Notes: generated from the letters alone by a model not told the origin. Shown: positions 25,981-35,534, numbered from the stretch's first letter. The stretch is DNA of 64,000 nt from Kordia jejudonensis (GCF_001005315.1 NZ_LBMG01000006.1:62001-126000); one strand, 5' to 3'. A program made the numbers and translations.

Positions 25981-27735
25981 TTACAAATCTTTTTCAGAAA
26001 GTTGTTTCAAATAAAGCTCTTTAAAATATCCATCTTCCAGTATTAGCGACTTGTAGCTACCATTTTGAATAATATGACCGTCATCTAAAACGATGATCTT
26101 ATCGGCATTTTTTGCTGAAGAAATTCGATGACTCACGATAATAGTTGTCTTATCCTTGGTCATTTCTTGAATGTTTGATAAAATTGTTTCTTCCGTTTCC
26201 GTATCTACCGCAGATAAACAATCGTCTAATAATAAGATATTAGGATCTTTTATTACAGCACGCGCAATAGAAACACGTTGTTTTTGTCCACCACTTAGGG
26301 TAATTCCTCTTTCTCCTAAAATAGTGTCATATCCTTTATTAAATCCAATAATATTTTCATGCACGGAGGCAAACTTTGCAGCTGCTATGACTTCCGCGTC
26401 CGTTGCATCTTCTTTTCCAAACTTAATGTTGTCTTTTATCGTTTCCGAGAATAGAAATGCATCTTGCGGTACAATACTGATTGAATCTCGTAAGCTGTCT
26501 AAGTGTATTGCTTTTATCGGAATATCATCAATTAGAATTGTTCCTTTTTCAATATCGTACATTCTACTGATGAGGTCTAAAATAGTAGTTTTTCCCGAAC
26601 CCGTTTTCCCTATAATTGCTAAAGTTTCACCAGATTTTAATGAAAATGAAACATTCTTCAAAGCTGTAATATTGGTATCGTCATATGTAAAGGAAACATC
26701 TTTAAATTCAATATTTCCAATAATAGTACTTTCTTCGTCAACTTCATTTTGAATTTCTGGAGTTACTTTTAGAAACTCATTGATACGTTTCTGAGAAACT
26801 TCAGCTTGTTGCACAATAGAAGTTACCCAACCAATCGTCGCTACTGGCCACGTTAACATGGTAACATACATGATAAATTCCGCCAACACACCAAATTCAA
26901 TTTCTCCATTGATAAACTGCAAGCCACCAATGTAGATGACTAAAATGTTGCTGGCGCCAATTAATAAAATCATCATTGGAAAAAACCAAGCATTCACTTT
27001 TACCAAGTCCATACTTTTTTCTTTTCCTTCCACAGCCATTTCATTAAATGTTCGCTTCGTTTGTGGTTCAATTCCATAAGCTTTAATTACGGAAACACCC
27101 GAAAATGATTCTTGTGTAAATGTTGATAATTTGGAAAGAAACTCTTGTACTATTGTACTTCGTTTTTGAATAGCTTTACTCAATTTATATATAAGGAACG
27201 ATAATATTGGCAATGGAACTAATGTATAAATTGCCACTTTTGGTGCCGTTATAAACATTAATGGTATCAAACAAGCAAATAGTGTAATGGTACGAATACT
27301 ATACATAATTGCAGGTCCTGCATACATACGCACCTTTCCAACATCTTCACTGATACGATTCATCAAATCACCCGTACGATTCTTTTTATAAAAATTAGTG
27401 GAGAGATTCTGATATTGTTGGTAGACTTCATTTTTTAGATCATATTCCACATAGCGAGAAATATTAATAATCGTTTGTCTCATTAAAAATGTAAAAAAAC
27501 CAGCTAACACCGCAGCGCCAATTAGCAATAAGATATTCATGAAAAGTTCTTCCTTCACATAGGCAATATCTGTAATTTCATTTCTAATGTACTTTTCAAC
27601 AATCGTGAGTGAGTTTCCAATCAGTTTTGGTGCAAAAAGAGCAAATACTTGCGCTATAATGGTAATTAATATTCCTAAAAGTAGGCGTCCTTTGTATTTT
27701 GCAAAATATTTATTTAGATACTGTAATTCTTTCAT
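25981..27735 (-). CDS. ABC exporter, fused membrane and ATPase domains
   Basis: This 584-residue half-transporter has six membrane helices (about 15-310) and a nucleotide-binding domain with Walker A (G-K-T-G-S-G-K-T-T, about 372), signature L-S-G-G-Q-K-Q-R and Walker B (I-L-L-L-D-D). It works as a dimer. It lacks an N-terminal C39 peptidase domain, so it is not a bacteriocin-processing exporter. Lipid or drug efflux of the MsbA/LmrA kind is the family expectation; substrate unknown. Confidence 0.9.
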   Translation of the reverse strand: MKELQYLNKYFAKYKGRLLLGILITIIAQVFALFAPKLIGNSLTIVEKYIRNEITDIAYVKEELFMNILLLIGAAVLAGFFTFLMRQTIINISRYVEYDLKNEVYQQYQNLSTNFYKKNRTGDLMNRISEDVGKVRMYAGPAIMYSIRTITLFACLIPLMFITAPKVAIYTLVPLPILSFLIYKLSKAIQKRSTIVQEFLSKLSTFTQESFSGVSVIKAYGIEPQTKRTFNEMAVEGKEKSMDLVKVNAWFFPMMILLIGASNILVIYIGGLQFINGEIEFGVLAEFIMYVTMLTWPVATIGWVTSIVQQAEVSQKRINEFLKVTPEIQNEVDEESTIIGNIEFKDVSFTYDDTNITALKNVSFSLKSGETLAIIGKTGSGKTTILDLISRMYDIEKGTILIDDIPIKAIHLDSLRDSISIVPQDAFLFSETIKDNIKFGKEDATDAEVIAAAKFASVHENIIGFNKGYDTILGERGITLSGGQKQRVSIARAVIKDPNILLLDDCLSAVDTETEETILSNIQEMTKDKTTIIVSHRISSAKNADKIIVLDDGHIIQNGSYKSLILEDGYFKELYLKQLSEKDL

Positions 27736-27802
27736 TTTCTTAAATTAGCAAGCGTTTTCTTTGAATTTTCTTTGAAAAAAAATCATTTTAACAACAAGTT
27801 TA

Positions 27803-27832
27803 TTGCATAATTTTTAATTATCACTATTTTTG
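27803..27832 (+). promoter_or_regulatory. Promoter of the leucine dehydrogenase gene
   Basis: TTG (27803-27805), a 19-base spacer and TATTTTTG (27825-27832) match the Bacteroidota TTTG-N19-TAnnTTTG promoter, 41 bases upstream of the start codon. Confidence 0.7.
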
Positions 27833-27873
27833 CGGTCTATTTTTTATAGATAGTATAATCAAATATAATATAC

Positions 27874-28977
27874 ATGGTTTCAGACGTTATACACACAAAT
27901 GAATTACACAAGGTAGATCCAGTATTTGGTCAGTTATCTTTTGATAACCACGAACAAGTTGTTTTTTGTAACGACAAAGATACAGGTTTAAAAGCAATAA
28001 TAGGAATACATAACACAGTTTTAGGACCTGCCTTAGGTGGAACTCGAATGTGGCAATATAACAATGAATGGGAAGCCTTGAATGATGTGCTTCGCTTGTC
28101 TCGTGGGATGACATTCAAATCTGCCATCACAGGTTTAAACCTCGGAGGCGGAAAAGCTGTCATTATCGGAGATGCGAAAACGCAGAAAACTCCAGCATTA
28201 ATGAAAAAGTTTGGAGAGTTTGTACATTCATTAAGCGGAAGATACATTACCGCAGAAGATATCGGAATGGAAACGGCTGATATGGATTTGGTACGCGATG
28301 TGACTCCTTATGTAACAGGAATTTCAGAATCTAGAGGCGGCGCAGGAAATCCCTCACCAATTACAGCATATGGCGTTTTTATGGGAATGAAAGCTGCTGC
28401 AAAATATAAATTTGGTACGGATGTTTTAGAAGACAAAACAATATATGTACAAGGAATTGGACATGTTGGAGAAGCATTAGTAGAACATTTAACGAACGAA
28501 GGCGCCCATGTTATCATTGCAGATATCAATGAAGAACGTTTGCAAACAGTTAGCAAAACGTACGGAGCCGAAATTTACAGAGGTTCAGATATTTATTCTG
28601 AAAACATGGATATTTACGCACCATGTGCTTTAGGAGCAACTGTAAATGATGCGAGTATCAGCAAATTAAAGGCAAAAGTAATTTCTGGAGCAGCTAACAA
28701 TCAGTTAGCCGATGAAAAAAGACATGGAGCAATGCTGCGTGAAAAAGGAATTGCCTATGCGCCAGACTTCTTAATCAATGCCGGAGGTATCATTAATGTA
28801 TACGCCGAATTGGAAGGATATGGCAAAACAGAAATCATGCGTAAAACTGAGAATATCTACAATACTACTTTGGAAATATTCACACATTCAGAAGTAAATA
28901 ATTCTACAACACACAATTCTGCATTAAACATTGCTTTAGATAGAATTGAAACTAGAAAAAAAGAAGCTAATAAATAG
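27874..28977 (+). CDS. Leucine dehydrogenase (Glu/Leu/Phe/Val dehydrogenase family)
   Basis: This 367-residue NAD-dependent enzyme reversibly deaminates branched-chain amino acids. Seen are L-G-G-T-R-M-W, L-N-L-G-G-G-K-A-V-I with the catalytic Lys, and the Rossmann stretch V-Q-G-I-G-H-V-G. Length matches leucine/valine dehydrogenases (about 365) rather than glutamate dehydrogenase (about 450). It is monocistronic with its own promoter. Exact preference between Leu and Val is not readable here. Confidence 0.9.
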   Translation: MVSDVIHTNELHKVDPVFGQLSFDNHEQVVFCNDKDTGLKAIIGIHNTVLGPALGGTRMWQYNNEWEALNDVLRLSRGMTFKSAITGLNLGGGKAVIIGDAKTQKTPALMKKFGEFVHSLSGRYITAEDIGMETADMDLVRDVTPYVTGISESRGGAGNPSPITAYGVFMGMKAAAKYKFGTDVLEDKTIYVQGIGHVGEALVEHLTNEGAHVIIADINEERLQTVSKTYGAEIYRGSDIYSENMDIYAPCALGATVNDASISKLKAKVISGAANNQLADEKRHGAMLREKGIAYAPDFLINAGGIINVYAELEGYGKTEIMRKTENIYNTTLEIFTHSEVNNSTTHNSALNIALDRIETRKKEANK

Positions 28978-28998
28978 TAGCTTTATTCAAAATAATTA

Positions 28999-29006
28999 TA
29001 TTTTTG
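28999..29006 (+). promoter_or_regulatory. Bacteroidota -7 element upstream of nusB
   Basis: TATTTTTG matches TAnnTTTG exactly, 61 bases before the nusB start. Transcription from it would begin just before, or inside, the hairpin at 29010-29034. Confidence 0.6.
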
Positions 29007-29009
29007 CGG

Positions 29010-29045
29010 GGCGAAAGGATTTTATCTTTTCGCCTTTCATTTTTT
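29010..29045 (+). terminator. Hairpin with T tail in the nusB leader, terminator or attenuator
   Basis: GGCGAAAGGAT (29010-29020) pairs with ATCTTTTCGCC (29024-29034) over 11 positions with one G-U pair and a TTT loop. It is followed by TTTCATTTTTT. It lies immediately downstream of the nusB -7 element, so it can end the upstream transcript and may also attenuate nusB. Confidence 0.7.
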
Positions 29046-29066
29046 AAAATTAAAGTGCCGACTTAG

Positions 29067-30008
29067 ATGCTAACAAGAAGACATATTCGAGTTAAAGTAA
29101 TGCAATCCATTTATGCATTGTCACAATCACAAAGTGATCAAGTTGATAAAGAGCTAAAATTTATCAATATGAGTATTGCGAATATGCACGACTTACACGT
29201 CCTAACTTTGGATTTATTTGTGAAGTTAAGTGAGTTGGCTACAAAGCAATTGGAGCTTTCACAGAAAAAATACCTAGCAACTTCTGAAGAGAAAAATCCG
29301 AATAAAAAATTTATTCAAAATGCCATCATTCGTCATTTAGTTGAAAATGAAGATTTAAAAGATGCCGTAAGTGCTAGAAAACTTGACGATTGGGAATTGA
29401 ATGATGAATACATTCGTGTTATTTTTGATGCCATGATTGCAAGTGATGTATACAAAAAATACATGGCAACTACAGATACTAATTATGATGTAGACAAAAC
29501 ATTTGTAGTAAAACTATTTTCAGATGTTATTGCGCCAAATGAAAAACTCTACGAATATTTTGAAGATCAAAAATTAACCTGGTTAGATGATATTCCTGTA
29601 GTGAATACGTTGATTTTGAAATCTATTAAACAGGCAAAAAGAGGAAAAGAGAAAATTTTCTTATCAAAACTGTACAAAGACGATGAAGACCGTCAATTTG
29701 TAAAAGATTTATTTACAAAAACAGTTTTAAACGATGATCTGTTGACAAAAGAGATTGAAGGAAAAACGCCTAATTGGGACAAAGATCGAATTGCAAATTT
29801 AGACTTAATCATACTAAAAATGGCAATTTGTGAATTCTTGAAATTCCCGTCAATCCCAGCAAAAGTAACCATTAACGAATATATTGAGCTTGCAAAAGAA
29901 TATTCTACCTCAAAAAGTAGTATGTTTGTAAACGGAATTCTCGATAAATTAGTCAAAGAATACAAAAAAGAAAATAAGTTAAATAAAATCGGTCGCGGTT
30001 TGATGTAA
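29067..30008 (+). CDS. nusB: Transcription antitermination factor NusB, long form
   Basis: This 313-residue protein carries a NusB all-helical RNA-binding domain in its C-terminal half (about 165-305, with NLDLIILKMAICEFLKFPSI and VTINEYIELAKEYSTSKSSM). The N-terminal half (about 1-160) is an extension; NusB of Proteobacteria is about 140 residues, but the long form is normal in Bacteroidota. It begins M-L-T-R-R-H-I-R-V-K-V-M-Q, the usual start in this group. It acts with NusE in rRNA antitermination. DUF1573 and yajC follow, probably in one operon. Confidence 0.93.
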   Translation: MLTRRHIRVKVMQSIYALSQSQSDQVDKELKFINMSIANMHDLHVLTLDLFVKLSELATKQLELSQKKYLATSEEKNPNKKFIQNAIIRHLVENEDLKDAVSARKLDDWELNDEYIRVIFDAMIASDVYKKYMATTDTNYDVDKTFVVKLFSDVIAPNEKLYEYFEDQKLTWLDDIPVVNTLILKSIKQAKRGKEKIFLSKLYKDDEDRQFVKDLFTKTVLNDDLLTKEIEGKTPNWDKDRIANLDLIILKMAICEFLKFPSIPAKVTINEYIELAKEYSTSKSSMFVNGILDKLVKEYKKENKLNKIGRGLM

Positions 30009-30050
30009 CAAAAACAATTATTAAATTTACCATTCTAAATTTTAAACACT

Positions 30051-30641
30051 ATGATCAGAAAAGGATTTATATTATTAGGAGCTATGTCGCTTGTCTTATT
30101 CACATCATGTAAAGACGACGCATCAAAAAAAGTAAAAAGTGAAAACGTTGCACAAGCAGCAGAAAGAGATGCAGCATCAAAGAATTTTGCAGCAATGTCG
30201 TTTGACAAAACAGAGCATGACTTTGGAACAATCAACGAAGGAGATCAAGTAGAAACTGTTTTTAAATTTACAAACACAGGAAGTTCTCCATTATTAATTA
30301 CAAACATTAAAGGAAGTTGTGGATGTACAGTTCCTAACGATTGGCCAAGAGAACCTATCGCGCCAGGAGCAGAAGGAAAATTTACTGTAAAGTACAACTC
30401 TACAAATAAGCCTAACTTAAAAACAAATACAGTTACTGTTACTGCTAACACTGAAAAAGGGAGAGAAATTGTACGTATCAAAGCATTTGCTACGCCAAAC
30501 CCTGAGTTAGAAGCAAAAAGAGCTAAAGCAAAAGCGGAACGTGATGCTAGAATGAAAGCACAGCAAGCAGCACAACAAAAAGCAGCAGCTACAAATCAAG
30601 CTGGCGCTGTAAAAACTGGACACGAAGGACACAATCACTAA
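30051..30641 (+). CDS. DUF1573 lipoprotein
   Basis: This 196-residue protein has a lipoprotein signal (V-L-F-T-S-C20) and a DUF1573 beta-sandwich (about 50-145) with the family hallmark T-N-T-G and I-K-G-S-C-G-C-T. The C-terminus is an Ala/Lys-rich helix ending in a His-rich tail (GHEGHNH). It lies 42 bases after nusB and one base before yajC. DUF1573 proteins are common in Bacteroidota and resemble MSP/ASPM-type sandwich domains; the role is unknown. Confidence 0.88.
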   Translation: MIRKGFILLGAMSLVLFTSCKDDASKKVKSENVAQAAERDAASKNFAAMSFDKTEHDFGTINEGDQVETVFKFTNTGSSPLLITNIKGSCGCTVPNDWPREPIAPGAEGKFTVKYNSTNKPNLKTNTVTVTANTEKGREIVRIKAFATPNPELEAKRAKAKAERDARMKAQQAAQQKAAATNQAGAVKTGHEGHNH

Positions 30642-30642
30642 G

Positions 30643-30933
30643 ATGGAAGGATTTTTAGGACAATACGGACCTTTATTGCTTATGCTATTAGTAGTATACT
30701 TTTTTATACTATCGCCAAGCATTAAACGTCAAAAAAAGGAGAAAAACTTTATGAATGCCATTAAAAAAGGTGATCGAGTGATTACTAAAAGCGGAATTCA
30801 TGGAAAAATAGTTGAACTTAATGATAAAGACCATACATGCATTATTGAAACTGGTGCAGGTAAAATCAAATTTGAGCGTGCAGCACTTTCAGCTGATGCC
30901 ACATTAAGAGCAAACGCTCCTGAAAAAAAATAA
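30643..30933 (+). CDS. yajC: Preprotein translocase subunit YajC
   Basis: This 96-residue one-pass protein has the membrane segment at about 8-26 followed by a cytoplasmic beta domain with K-G-D-R-V-I-T-K-S-G-I-H-G-K, the YajC signature. It assists the SecDF-SecYEG translocon at the inner membrane. The start is one base after the DUF1573 stop, so they are co-transcribed. Confidence 0.95.
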   Translation: MEGFLGQYGPLLLMLLVVYFFILSPSIKRQKKEKNFMNAIKKGDRVITKSGIHGKIVELNDKDHTCIIETGAGKIKFERAALSADATLRANAPEKK

Positions 30934-30954
30934 ATATGTTTCTATTAGCATATC

Positions 30955-30986
30955 AAAAAAAGCATCGTGAGAACGATGCTTTTTTG
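30955..30986. terminator. Bidirectional hairpin terminator
   Basis: AGCATCGT and ACGATGCT pair around GAGA, extended by an A-run and a T-run, between yajC and the convergent 30997-31590 gene. Confidence 0.75.
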
Positions 30987-30996
30987 TTTTAGTTCA

Positions 30997-31590
30997 TTAA
31001 CGATACTTATCATTTAAGCCGTTTCCTGCCAAGATCATTGGAATTATTTTTTCTAAACGCTTCTCTCTTGTCGTTTGCCTTTTTGCGGTTTCAATATATT
31101 CAACGTATGCTTTTTGTTTGTAATTTGATAATGCGGCAAATGCTTCTTTCAGGGTTGAATTGGCTTTAAAAGCATTTTTAAAAAGCTCAGGAAGTTCCAA
31201 TACAGCACTTTTTTTCATGGCAACTACATTGCCTTCTTTTTGATGCTGAACAGCTTCATCAACGTACAATTTTACCAAATCAATAGGAATTTCATCATCT
31301 TTATAAAACTTCCAATGGCGCATCGCTTGCGTCTTTCCTTCTTGTGCATTTATCAATACATTGGCTTTATCTTTTAACAAAGCACCTTGAAAAAACCACA
31401 ATCCCACATGGGTTTTAAAAGCAGCCAAACCCAACACATTTTTTCCGTTTACAGTATACACAGGAATATTCCATTTGAACGTTTCCGTTACATCGGAATT
31501 TTCAAGAACAATGCGTTGTAATAAGCGTAGTGTAACTTCCCATTCAGGGAAACTTTGCAAATAGGCCGCAACGGATTTGTATTTCTTCAT
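30997..31590 (-). CDS. DUF1801/YdeI-type protein
   Basis: This 197-residue soluble protein has an N-terminal DUF1801 domain (about 10-115, with ETFKWNIPVY and VGLWFFQGALL) and a C-terminal YdeI/OmpD-associated helical part (about 130-190, with A-Y-V-E-Y-I-E-T-A-K-R-Q-T-T-R-E-K-R). The second motif is typical of the 'bacteriocin-protection' family, whose biochemical role is not settled. It stands 20 bases upstream of nothing in its direction except the terminator and follows pepT. Confidence 0.85.
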   Translation of the reverse strand: MKKYKSVAAYLQSFPEWEVTLRLLQRIVLENSDVTETFKWNIPVYTVNGKNVLGLAAFKTHVGLWFFQGALLKDKANVLINAQEGKTQAMRHWKFYKDDEIPIDLVKLYVDEAVQHQKEGNVVAMKKSAVLELPELFKNAFKANSTLKEAFAALSNYKQKAYVEYIETAKRQTTREKRLEKIIPMILAGNGLNDKYR

Positions 31591-31610
31591 AAAAGGAAAT
31601 TACTAAAGAA

Positions 31611-32846
31611 CTACTTTTTATACTTTTCAGCAGTCAATTCTGCAATTTTTACAATCACGTCAATTGCACTCATGATACTTTCCACAGGAACATATTCATA
31701 ACGTCCGTGAAAATTATGTCCACCAGCAAAAATATTAGGACATGGCAATCCCATAAACGATAATTGCGAACCATCTGTTCCACCACGAATTGGTTTGATA
31801 ATAGGTGTAATATCTAAGGCTTTCATGGCTTCTTCGGCAATTTCAACAATATGAAAAACAGGCTCTACCTTTTCTTTCATGTTGTAATATTGATCTTTCA
31901 TCGTCAATTTTACAGGATCGTAGGTATAACGACTATTAATGTCTGCGGCAATTTTTTCTAACAACTCTTTTCTAGCTTCAAACTTAGCCTTATCGTGATC
32001 GCGAATGATGTATTCTAAAGAAGATTCTTCAACACTTCCTTTTGTAGTGTGCAAATGGTAAAAACCTTCACGACCAGTTGTTTCTTGCGGAATTTCATGC
32101 TGAGGTAACGAATTGATAATTTCGTTGGCAATCAAAATAGAATTGATCATTTTTCCTTTGGCATACCCTGGATGTACAATTTTTCCTTTAATATCAATCT
32201 TTGCACTTGCAGCATTAAAGTTTTCATATTCAAGCTCTCCAATTTCGCTTCCGTCCATTGTATATGCCCAATCTGCGCCAAACTTTTCTACATCAAACTT
32301 GTGTGCGCCACGACCAATTTCTTCATCTGGCGTAAAACCAATACGAATTGTACCGTGTTTTATTTCAGGATGATTTATTAAATATTCCATAGCAGAAACA
32401 ATTTCGCAAATTCCTGCTTTATCATCTGCACCGAGCAACGTGGTTCCGTCTGTAGTGATTAAAGTTTGTCCTTTATACAACAACAAATCTTCAAAATAAT
32501 CTGGCGAAAGTACAATATCTTGTTCCGCATTTAAGACAATATCTTTCCCATCATAATTTCGCACAATTTGCGGATTCACGTTAGCACCTGTAAAATCGGG
32601 CGATGTATCAAAATGTGACACAAATCCAATCGTTGGTACCTCATGAGTTACATTGCTCGGTAATGTCGCCATGATGTATGCATTTTCGTCAATGGTAACA
32701 TCAGACAAGCCAATTCGTTTCAATTCATCAACCAATAAATTGGCTAAATTCCATTGTTTTTCGGTACTTGGTGTGGTTTCGGATGTCGGATCAGATTCCG
32801 TATCAATCGTTACATAACTAATGAATCTATCTATAATATCTTGCAT
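31611..32846 (-). CDS. pepT: Peptidase T (tripeptide aminopeptidase)
   Basis: This 411-residue M20-family metallopeptidase removes N-terminal residues from tripeptides. The zinc ligands fit [21 protein letters not shown] and the C-terminal G-H-N-F-H-G-R-Y-E. The start is the Met of M-Q-D-I-I-D-R-F, matching the PepT N-terminus; a Met six codons upstream is less likely. It shares direction with the DUF1801 gene, 20 bases away. Confidence 0.94.
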   Translation of the reverse strand: MQDIIDRFISYVTIDTESDPTSETTPSTEKQWNLANLLVDELKRIGLSDVTIDENAYIMATLPSNVTHEVPTIGFVSHFDTSPDFTGANVNPQIVRNYDGKDIVLNAEQDIVLSPDYFEDLLLYKGQTLITTDGTTLLGADDKAGICEIVSAMEYLINHPEIKHGTIRIGFTPDEEIGRGAHKFDVEKFGADWAYTMDGSEIGELEYENFNAASAKIDIKGKIVHPGYAKGKMINSILIANEIINSLPQHEIPQETTGREGFYHLHTTKGSVEESSLEYIIRDHDKAKFEARKELLEKIAADINSRYTYDPVKLTMKDQYYNMKEKVEPVFHIVEIAEEAMKALDITPIIKPIRGGTDGSQLSFMGLPCPNIFAGGHNFHGRYEYVPVESIMSAIDVIVKIAELTAEKYKK

Positions 32847-33002
32847 GTGAAGTCTTTTTTTCAAAAATACTAGATTTCTTAATATTCCTAAAATATGTGC
32901 TTGTGTATTTTTAATTCAATATAGATTTTATGACCGTATTACATGTTCTAAGAAAGAAATAAAAAATAGTGACTAAAAATATTCGCCTTTTGAAAATTAG
33001 AT

Positions 33003-33010
33003 TATTTTTG
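33003..33010 (+). promoter_or_regulatory. Bacteroidota -7 element of pyrD
   Basis: TATTTTTG matches TAnnTTTG, 15 bases before the pyrD start codon. This supports the start at 33026 and argues against the upstream GTG at 32969. Confidence 0.65.
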
Positions 33011-33025
33011 CACAAACAAAACAAC

Positions 33026-34045
33026 ATGTACCAATTTCTTGTAAAACCTATCCTTTTTCTATTCGATCCAGAAAAAGTTCATCATTTTACCTTTTCTCTC
33101 ATTCGAACATTGTGCAAAATTCCGTTAATGTCAAGCATTTTTAAAGGAATGTATGTTGTAAATGACAAACGTTTAGAGCGAACAGTTTTTGGATTAACGT
33201 TTAAAAATCCTGTTGGACTGGCCGCTGGATTTGATAAAGATGCCAAACTCTACAATGAATTGTCCAATTTTGGATTTGGCTTTATTGAAATCGGAACCTT
33301 AACGCCAAAACCACAAGCTGGAAATCCTAAAAAGCGACTATTTCGCTTGCAACAAGATGAAGCGATTATCAACCGTATGGGATTCAATAACGGCGGCGTT
33401 CATGAAGCTGTGGAACGTTTGAAGAAAAATAAAGGTGTATTGATTGGCGGAAACATCGGAAAGAATAAAGTGACGCCAAATGAAGATGCAGTTGAAGATT
33501 ATAAAATTTGTTTTGAAGCCTTATTTCCACATGTAGATTATTTTGTGGTAAATGTAAGTTCGCCAAATACACCAAATTTACGCGCATTGCAAGACAAAGA
33601 ACCGCTGACAAAGCTGTTGACAACCTTGCAAACGCTGAATAAATCAAAAGAAGTTTCAAAACCAATCTTGCTAAAAATTGCTCCCGATTTAACAAACGAG
33701 CAATTGGAAGATATCATCGAAATTGTAGCAGCAACTAAAATTGCTGGCGTAATTGCAACCAATACCACTATTTCTCGCGAAGGTTTACAATCGGAAGACA
33801 AAGGCGAAATGGGCGGATTAAGCGGAAAACCGTTGACCAATCGTGCTACGGAAGTCATTCGTTTCTTAGCTGAAAAAAGTAACAAAGCTTTTCCAATAAT
33901 TGGCGTAGGCGGCATTCACTCCGCAGAAGATGCAATGGAAAAATTAGAAGCTGGCGCAGATTTGGTACAATTGTACACAGGATTTATTTATGAAGGTCCA
34001 AAACTTATCAAAAATATCAACAAACAACTGCTACAAAAAATGTAA
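33026..34045 (+). CDS. pyrD: Dihydroorotate dehydrogenase, quinone type
   Basis: This 339-residue FMN enzyme oxidises dihydroorotate to orotate in pyrimidine synthesis, passing electrons to quinone at the membrane. Class 2 signs are the N-terminal amphipathic helices ([11 protein letters not shown]), G-L-A-A-G-F-D-K-D, and N-V-S-S-P-N-T-P with the catalytic Ser. Length fits class 2. The start at 33026 is set by the family N-terminus and the promoter just upstream. Confidence 0.95.
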   Translation: MYQFLVKPILFLFDPEKVHHFTFSLIRTLCKIPLMSSIFKGMYVVNDKRLERTVFGLTFKNPVGLAAGFDKDAKLYNELSNFGFGFIEIGTLTPKPQAGNPKKRLFRLQQDEAIINRMGFNNGGVHEAVERLKKNKGVLIGGNIGKNKVTPNEDAVEDYKICFEALFPHVDYFVVNVSSPNTPNLRALQDKEPLTKLLTTLQTLNKSKEVSKPILLKIAPDLTNEQLEDIIEIVAATKIAGVIATNTTISREGLQSEDKGEMGGLSGKPLTNRATEVIRFLAEKSNKAFPIIGVGGIHSAEDAMEKLEAGADLVQLYTGFIYEGPKLIKNINKQLLQKM

Positions 34046-34065
34046 TTTACTATATATTGTAATAG

Positions 34066-34192
34066 AAAAGAGGCTGTCTGAAAAGCTAAATTTTCGTCAA
34101 GCCGAACTTGATTCGGTTTCTCATAATCATTGAAAATCAGCGTAATGAGATTCTAATTGACGTTTTTTTATACTTTATAGACAGCCTCTTTT
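34066..34192. repeat. Branched nested palindrome (four helices) between convergent genes
   Basis: A 14-bp perfect outer stem (34066-34079 with 34179-34192) encloses a 6-bp stem (34095-34100 with 34157-34162). That stem encloses two hairpins (34101-34106 with 34112-34117, and 34119-34124 with 34145-34150). All four are properly nested. It ends in a T-run, so it can also terminate pyrD. The first inner hairpin resembles REP-like elements of Flavobacteriia. Confidence 0.75.
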
Positions 34193-34209
34193 TTTATATG
34201 ATATTGTAG

Positions 34210-34410
34210 TTATTCAGGAACTTCTTCTTCAGGAGCTTTTCCTGCAAAGAATAATATGGCTCCTAAGACAATCAATCCTATTCGAATTCCCCATCCTACA
34301 GATGCTCCCCACATGTCTATCCACATTAAAATTCGGAGTTCCATGTTAAAAAAAGATAAAATGACGGAGGCAATCCCGAAAATGGCCAAATACGTACCTA
34401 CTGTTCTCAT
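34210..34410 (-). CDS. Small two-helix membrane protein
   Basis: This 66-residue protein has two hydrophobic segments (about 5-25 and 38-58) joined by a Trp/Met-rich loop and ends in an acidic tail (PEEEVPE). I do not recognise the family. It stands alone, convergent with pyrD. It is probably real because it is compact and fully membrane-like, but function cannot be assigned. Confidence 0.6.
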   Translation of the reverse strand: MRTVGTYLAIFGIASVILSFFNMELRILMWIDMWGASVGWGIRIGLIVLGAILFFAGKAPEEEVPE

Positions 34411-34614
34411 AAATATTGAATTATTAGTTTCAATAAATATATAAAAAATAATAAAATTACGTAAAGCGCAATAAATCAGTTAGTTGTAATTGTTTGTCAT
34501 GAAGAAGCGAACGTCACAGCTAAAATTAGCTTTCATAGAATGTTGTACAGTGTAGGGAAAGCATGTGAATTAAATTAAAAAAACATATTTTTATCAACTC
34601 AAAGAAACAAAAGT

Positions 34615-35232
34615 TTGAACATAGAAATACTCATAGGTTTTATCGCTGCAACTTCGTTATTGGCAATTACGCCAGGTCCTGACAATATTTATGTATTGAT
34701 GCAAAGTATTGTAAACGGTCGTAAATACGGAATTGCAACCGTTTTAGGCTTAATGTCTGGTTGTATCATTCATACTTCTGTGGTTGCTTTTGGCGCTTCT
34801 ACGATCTTAAAAGAAAATCCAACACTATTCTTTATCATCAAACTATTTGGCGCATCATATTTAGTATACTTGGCATACAAAGTTTATAAAAGTTCAGGAG
34901 ATATAGAATTGGGAAATGATGCAATTCCCAAAAAAAGTGTTTGGCAACTTTTTAAACAAGGATTTATCATGAATGTGCTCAATCCGAAAGTAACCTTATT
35001 CTTTTTAGCGCTATTTCCAGGGTTTTTATTTAGTGATGAACTCAGTAAAGTCATTCAATTTTACATCTTAGGATTGCTATTTATCTTAGTTTCTTTTGTA
35101 GTTTTTGGTTCAATAGCTGTCTTAGCAGGAACCATTTCGGACACCATCAAAAAAAATAAAAACATAGGAATTTATATGAAATGGACGCAGATTATCGTGT
35201 TTATTGGTATTGCTATATTTATTCTTATATAA
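34615..35232 (+). CDS. LysE/RhtB-family amino-acid exporter
   Basis: This 205-residue protein has about six membrane segments and the family motif I-T-P-G-P-D-N-I near residues 18-25. It should export an amino acid or derivative; substrate not readable. The start is TTG at 34615, chosen because M-N-I-E-I-L-I-G-F is where LysE proteins normally begin and no ATG is placed upstream. Confidence 0.88.
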   Translation: MNIEILIGFIAATSLLAITPGPDNIYVLMQSIVNGRKYGIATVLGLMSGCIIHTSVVAFGASTILKENPTLFFIIKLFGASYLVYLAYKVYKSSGDIELGNDAIPKKSVWQLFKQGFIMNVLNPKVTLFFLALFPGFLFSDELSKVIQFYILGLLFILVSFVVFGSIAVLAGTISDTIKKNKNIGIYMKWTQIIVFIGIAIFILI

Positions 35233-35534
35233 ATAGGCGAATTCCTGAAAACTGCTCCTAGAAGCTATTTTTTAGCAAATTAAAAAAGTTTAAACGAGTT
35301 CATTGTACATTTAAAAGATAAAAAAAATTCATTACGGACTTTAGCAAATTGATAACTATAGATGATTTTATAAAAATAAAAAGCTATAAATCTCAAGAAA
35401 GTCCGTAACGAATCTACATAAATGATTCTTTTCACGTTTTTCGATTCCGAATCAATAATATGTGTAAACTACCATTGAAATGATAAATAAAATCGAAAAT
35501 ACTGAAAGAACCTTAATACGATTGTATCAAAAAA
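35233..35534. other. Gene-free stretch with a long inverted repeat
   Basis: About 300 AT-rich bases without a supported gene. Its main content is the inverted repeat at 35327-35413, listed separately. No promoter with an exact match was seen. Confidence 0.6.
35327..35413. repeat. 16-bp inverted repeat with a 55-base loop
   Basis: Arms 35327-35342 and 35398-35413 contain ATTCATTACGGACTTT and its complement with one mismatch (15 of 16 match). The loop is AT-rich. It is not next to a T-run and is not clearly a terminator. It could be a small mobile-element remnant (MITE) or a structured RNA. Confidence 0.7.

Noticed and set aside
26171-26752. 193-codon open reading frame on the plus strand
   Set aside because: It lies wholly antisense to the ABC exporter gene; its protein has no recognisable motif and is Ser/Ile-rich as expected of a mirror reading.
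25981-27735. ABC exporter as the processing exporter of the lanthipeptide-like peptides
   Set aside because: It lacks the N-terminal C39 peptidase domain and is not close to any precursor gene.
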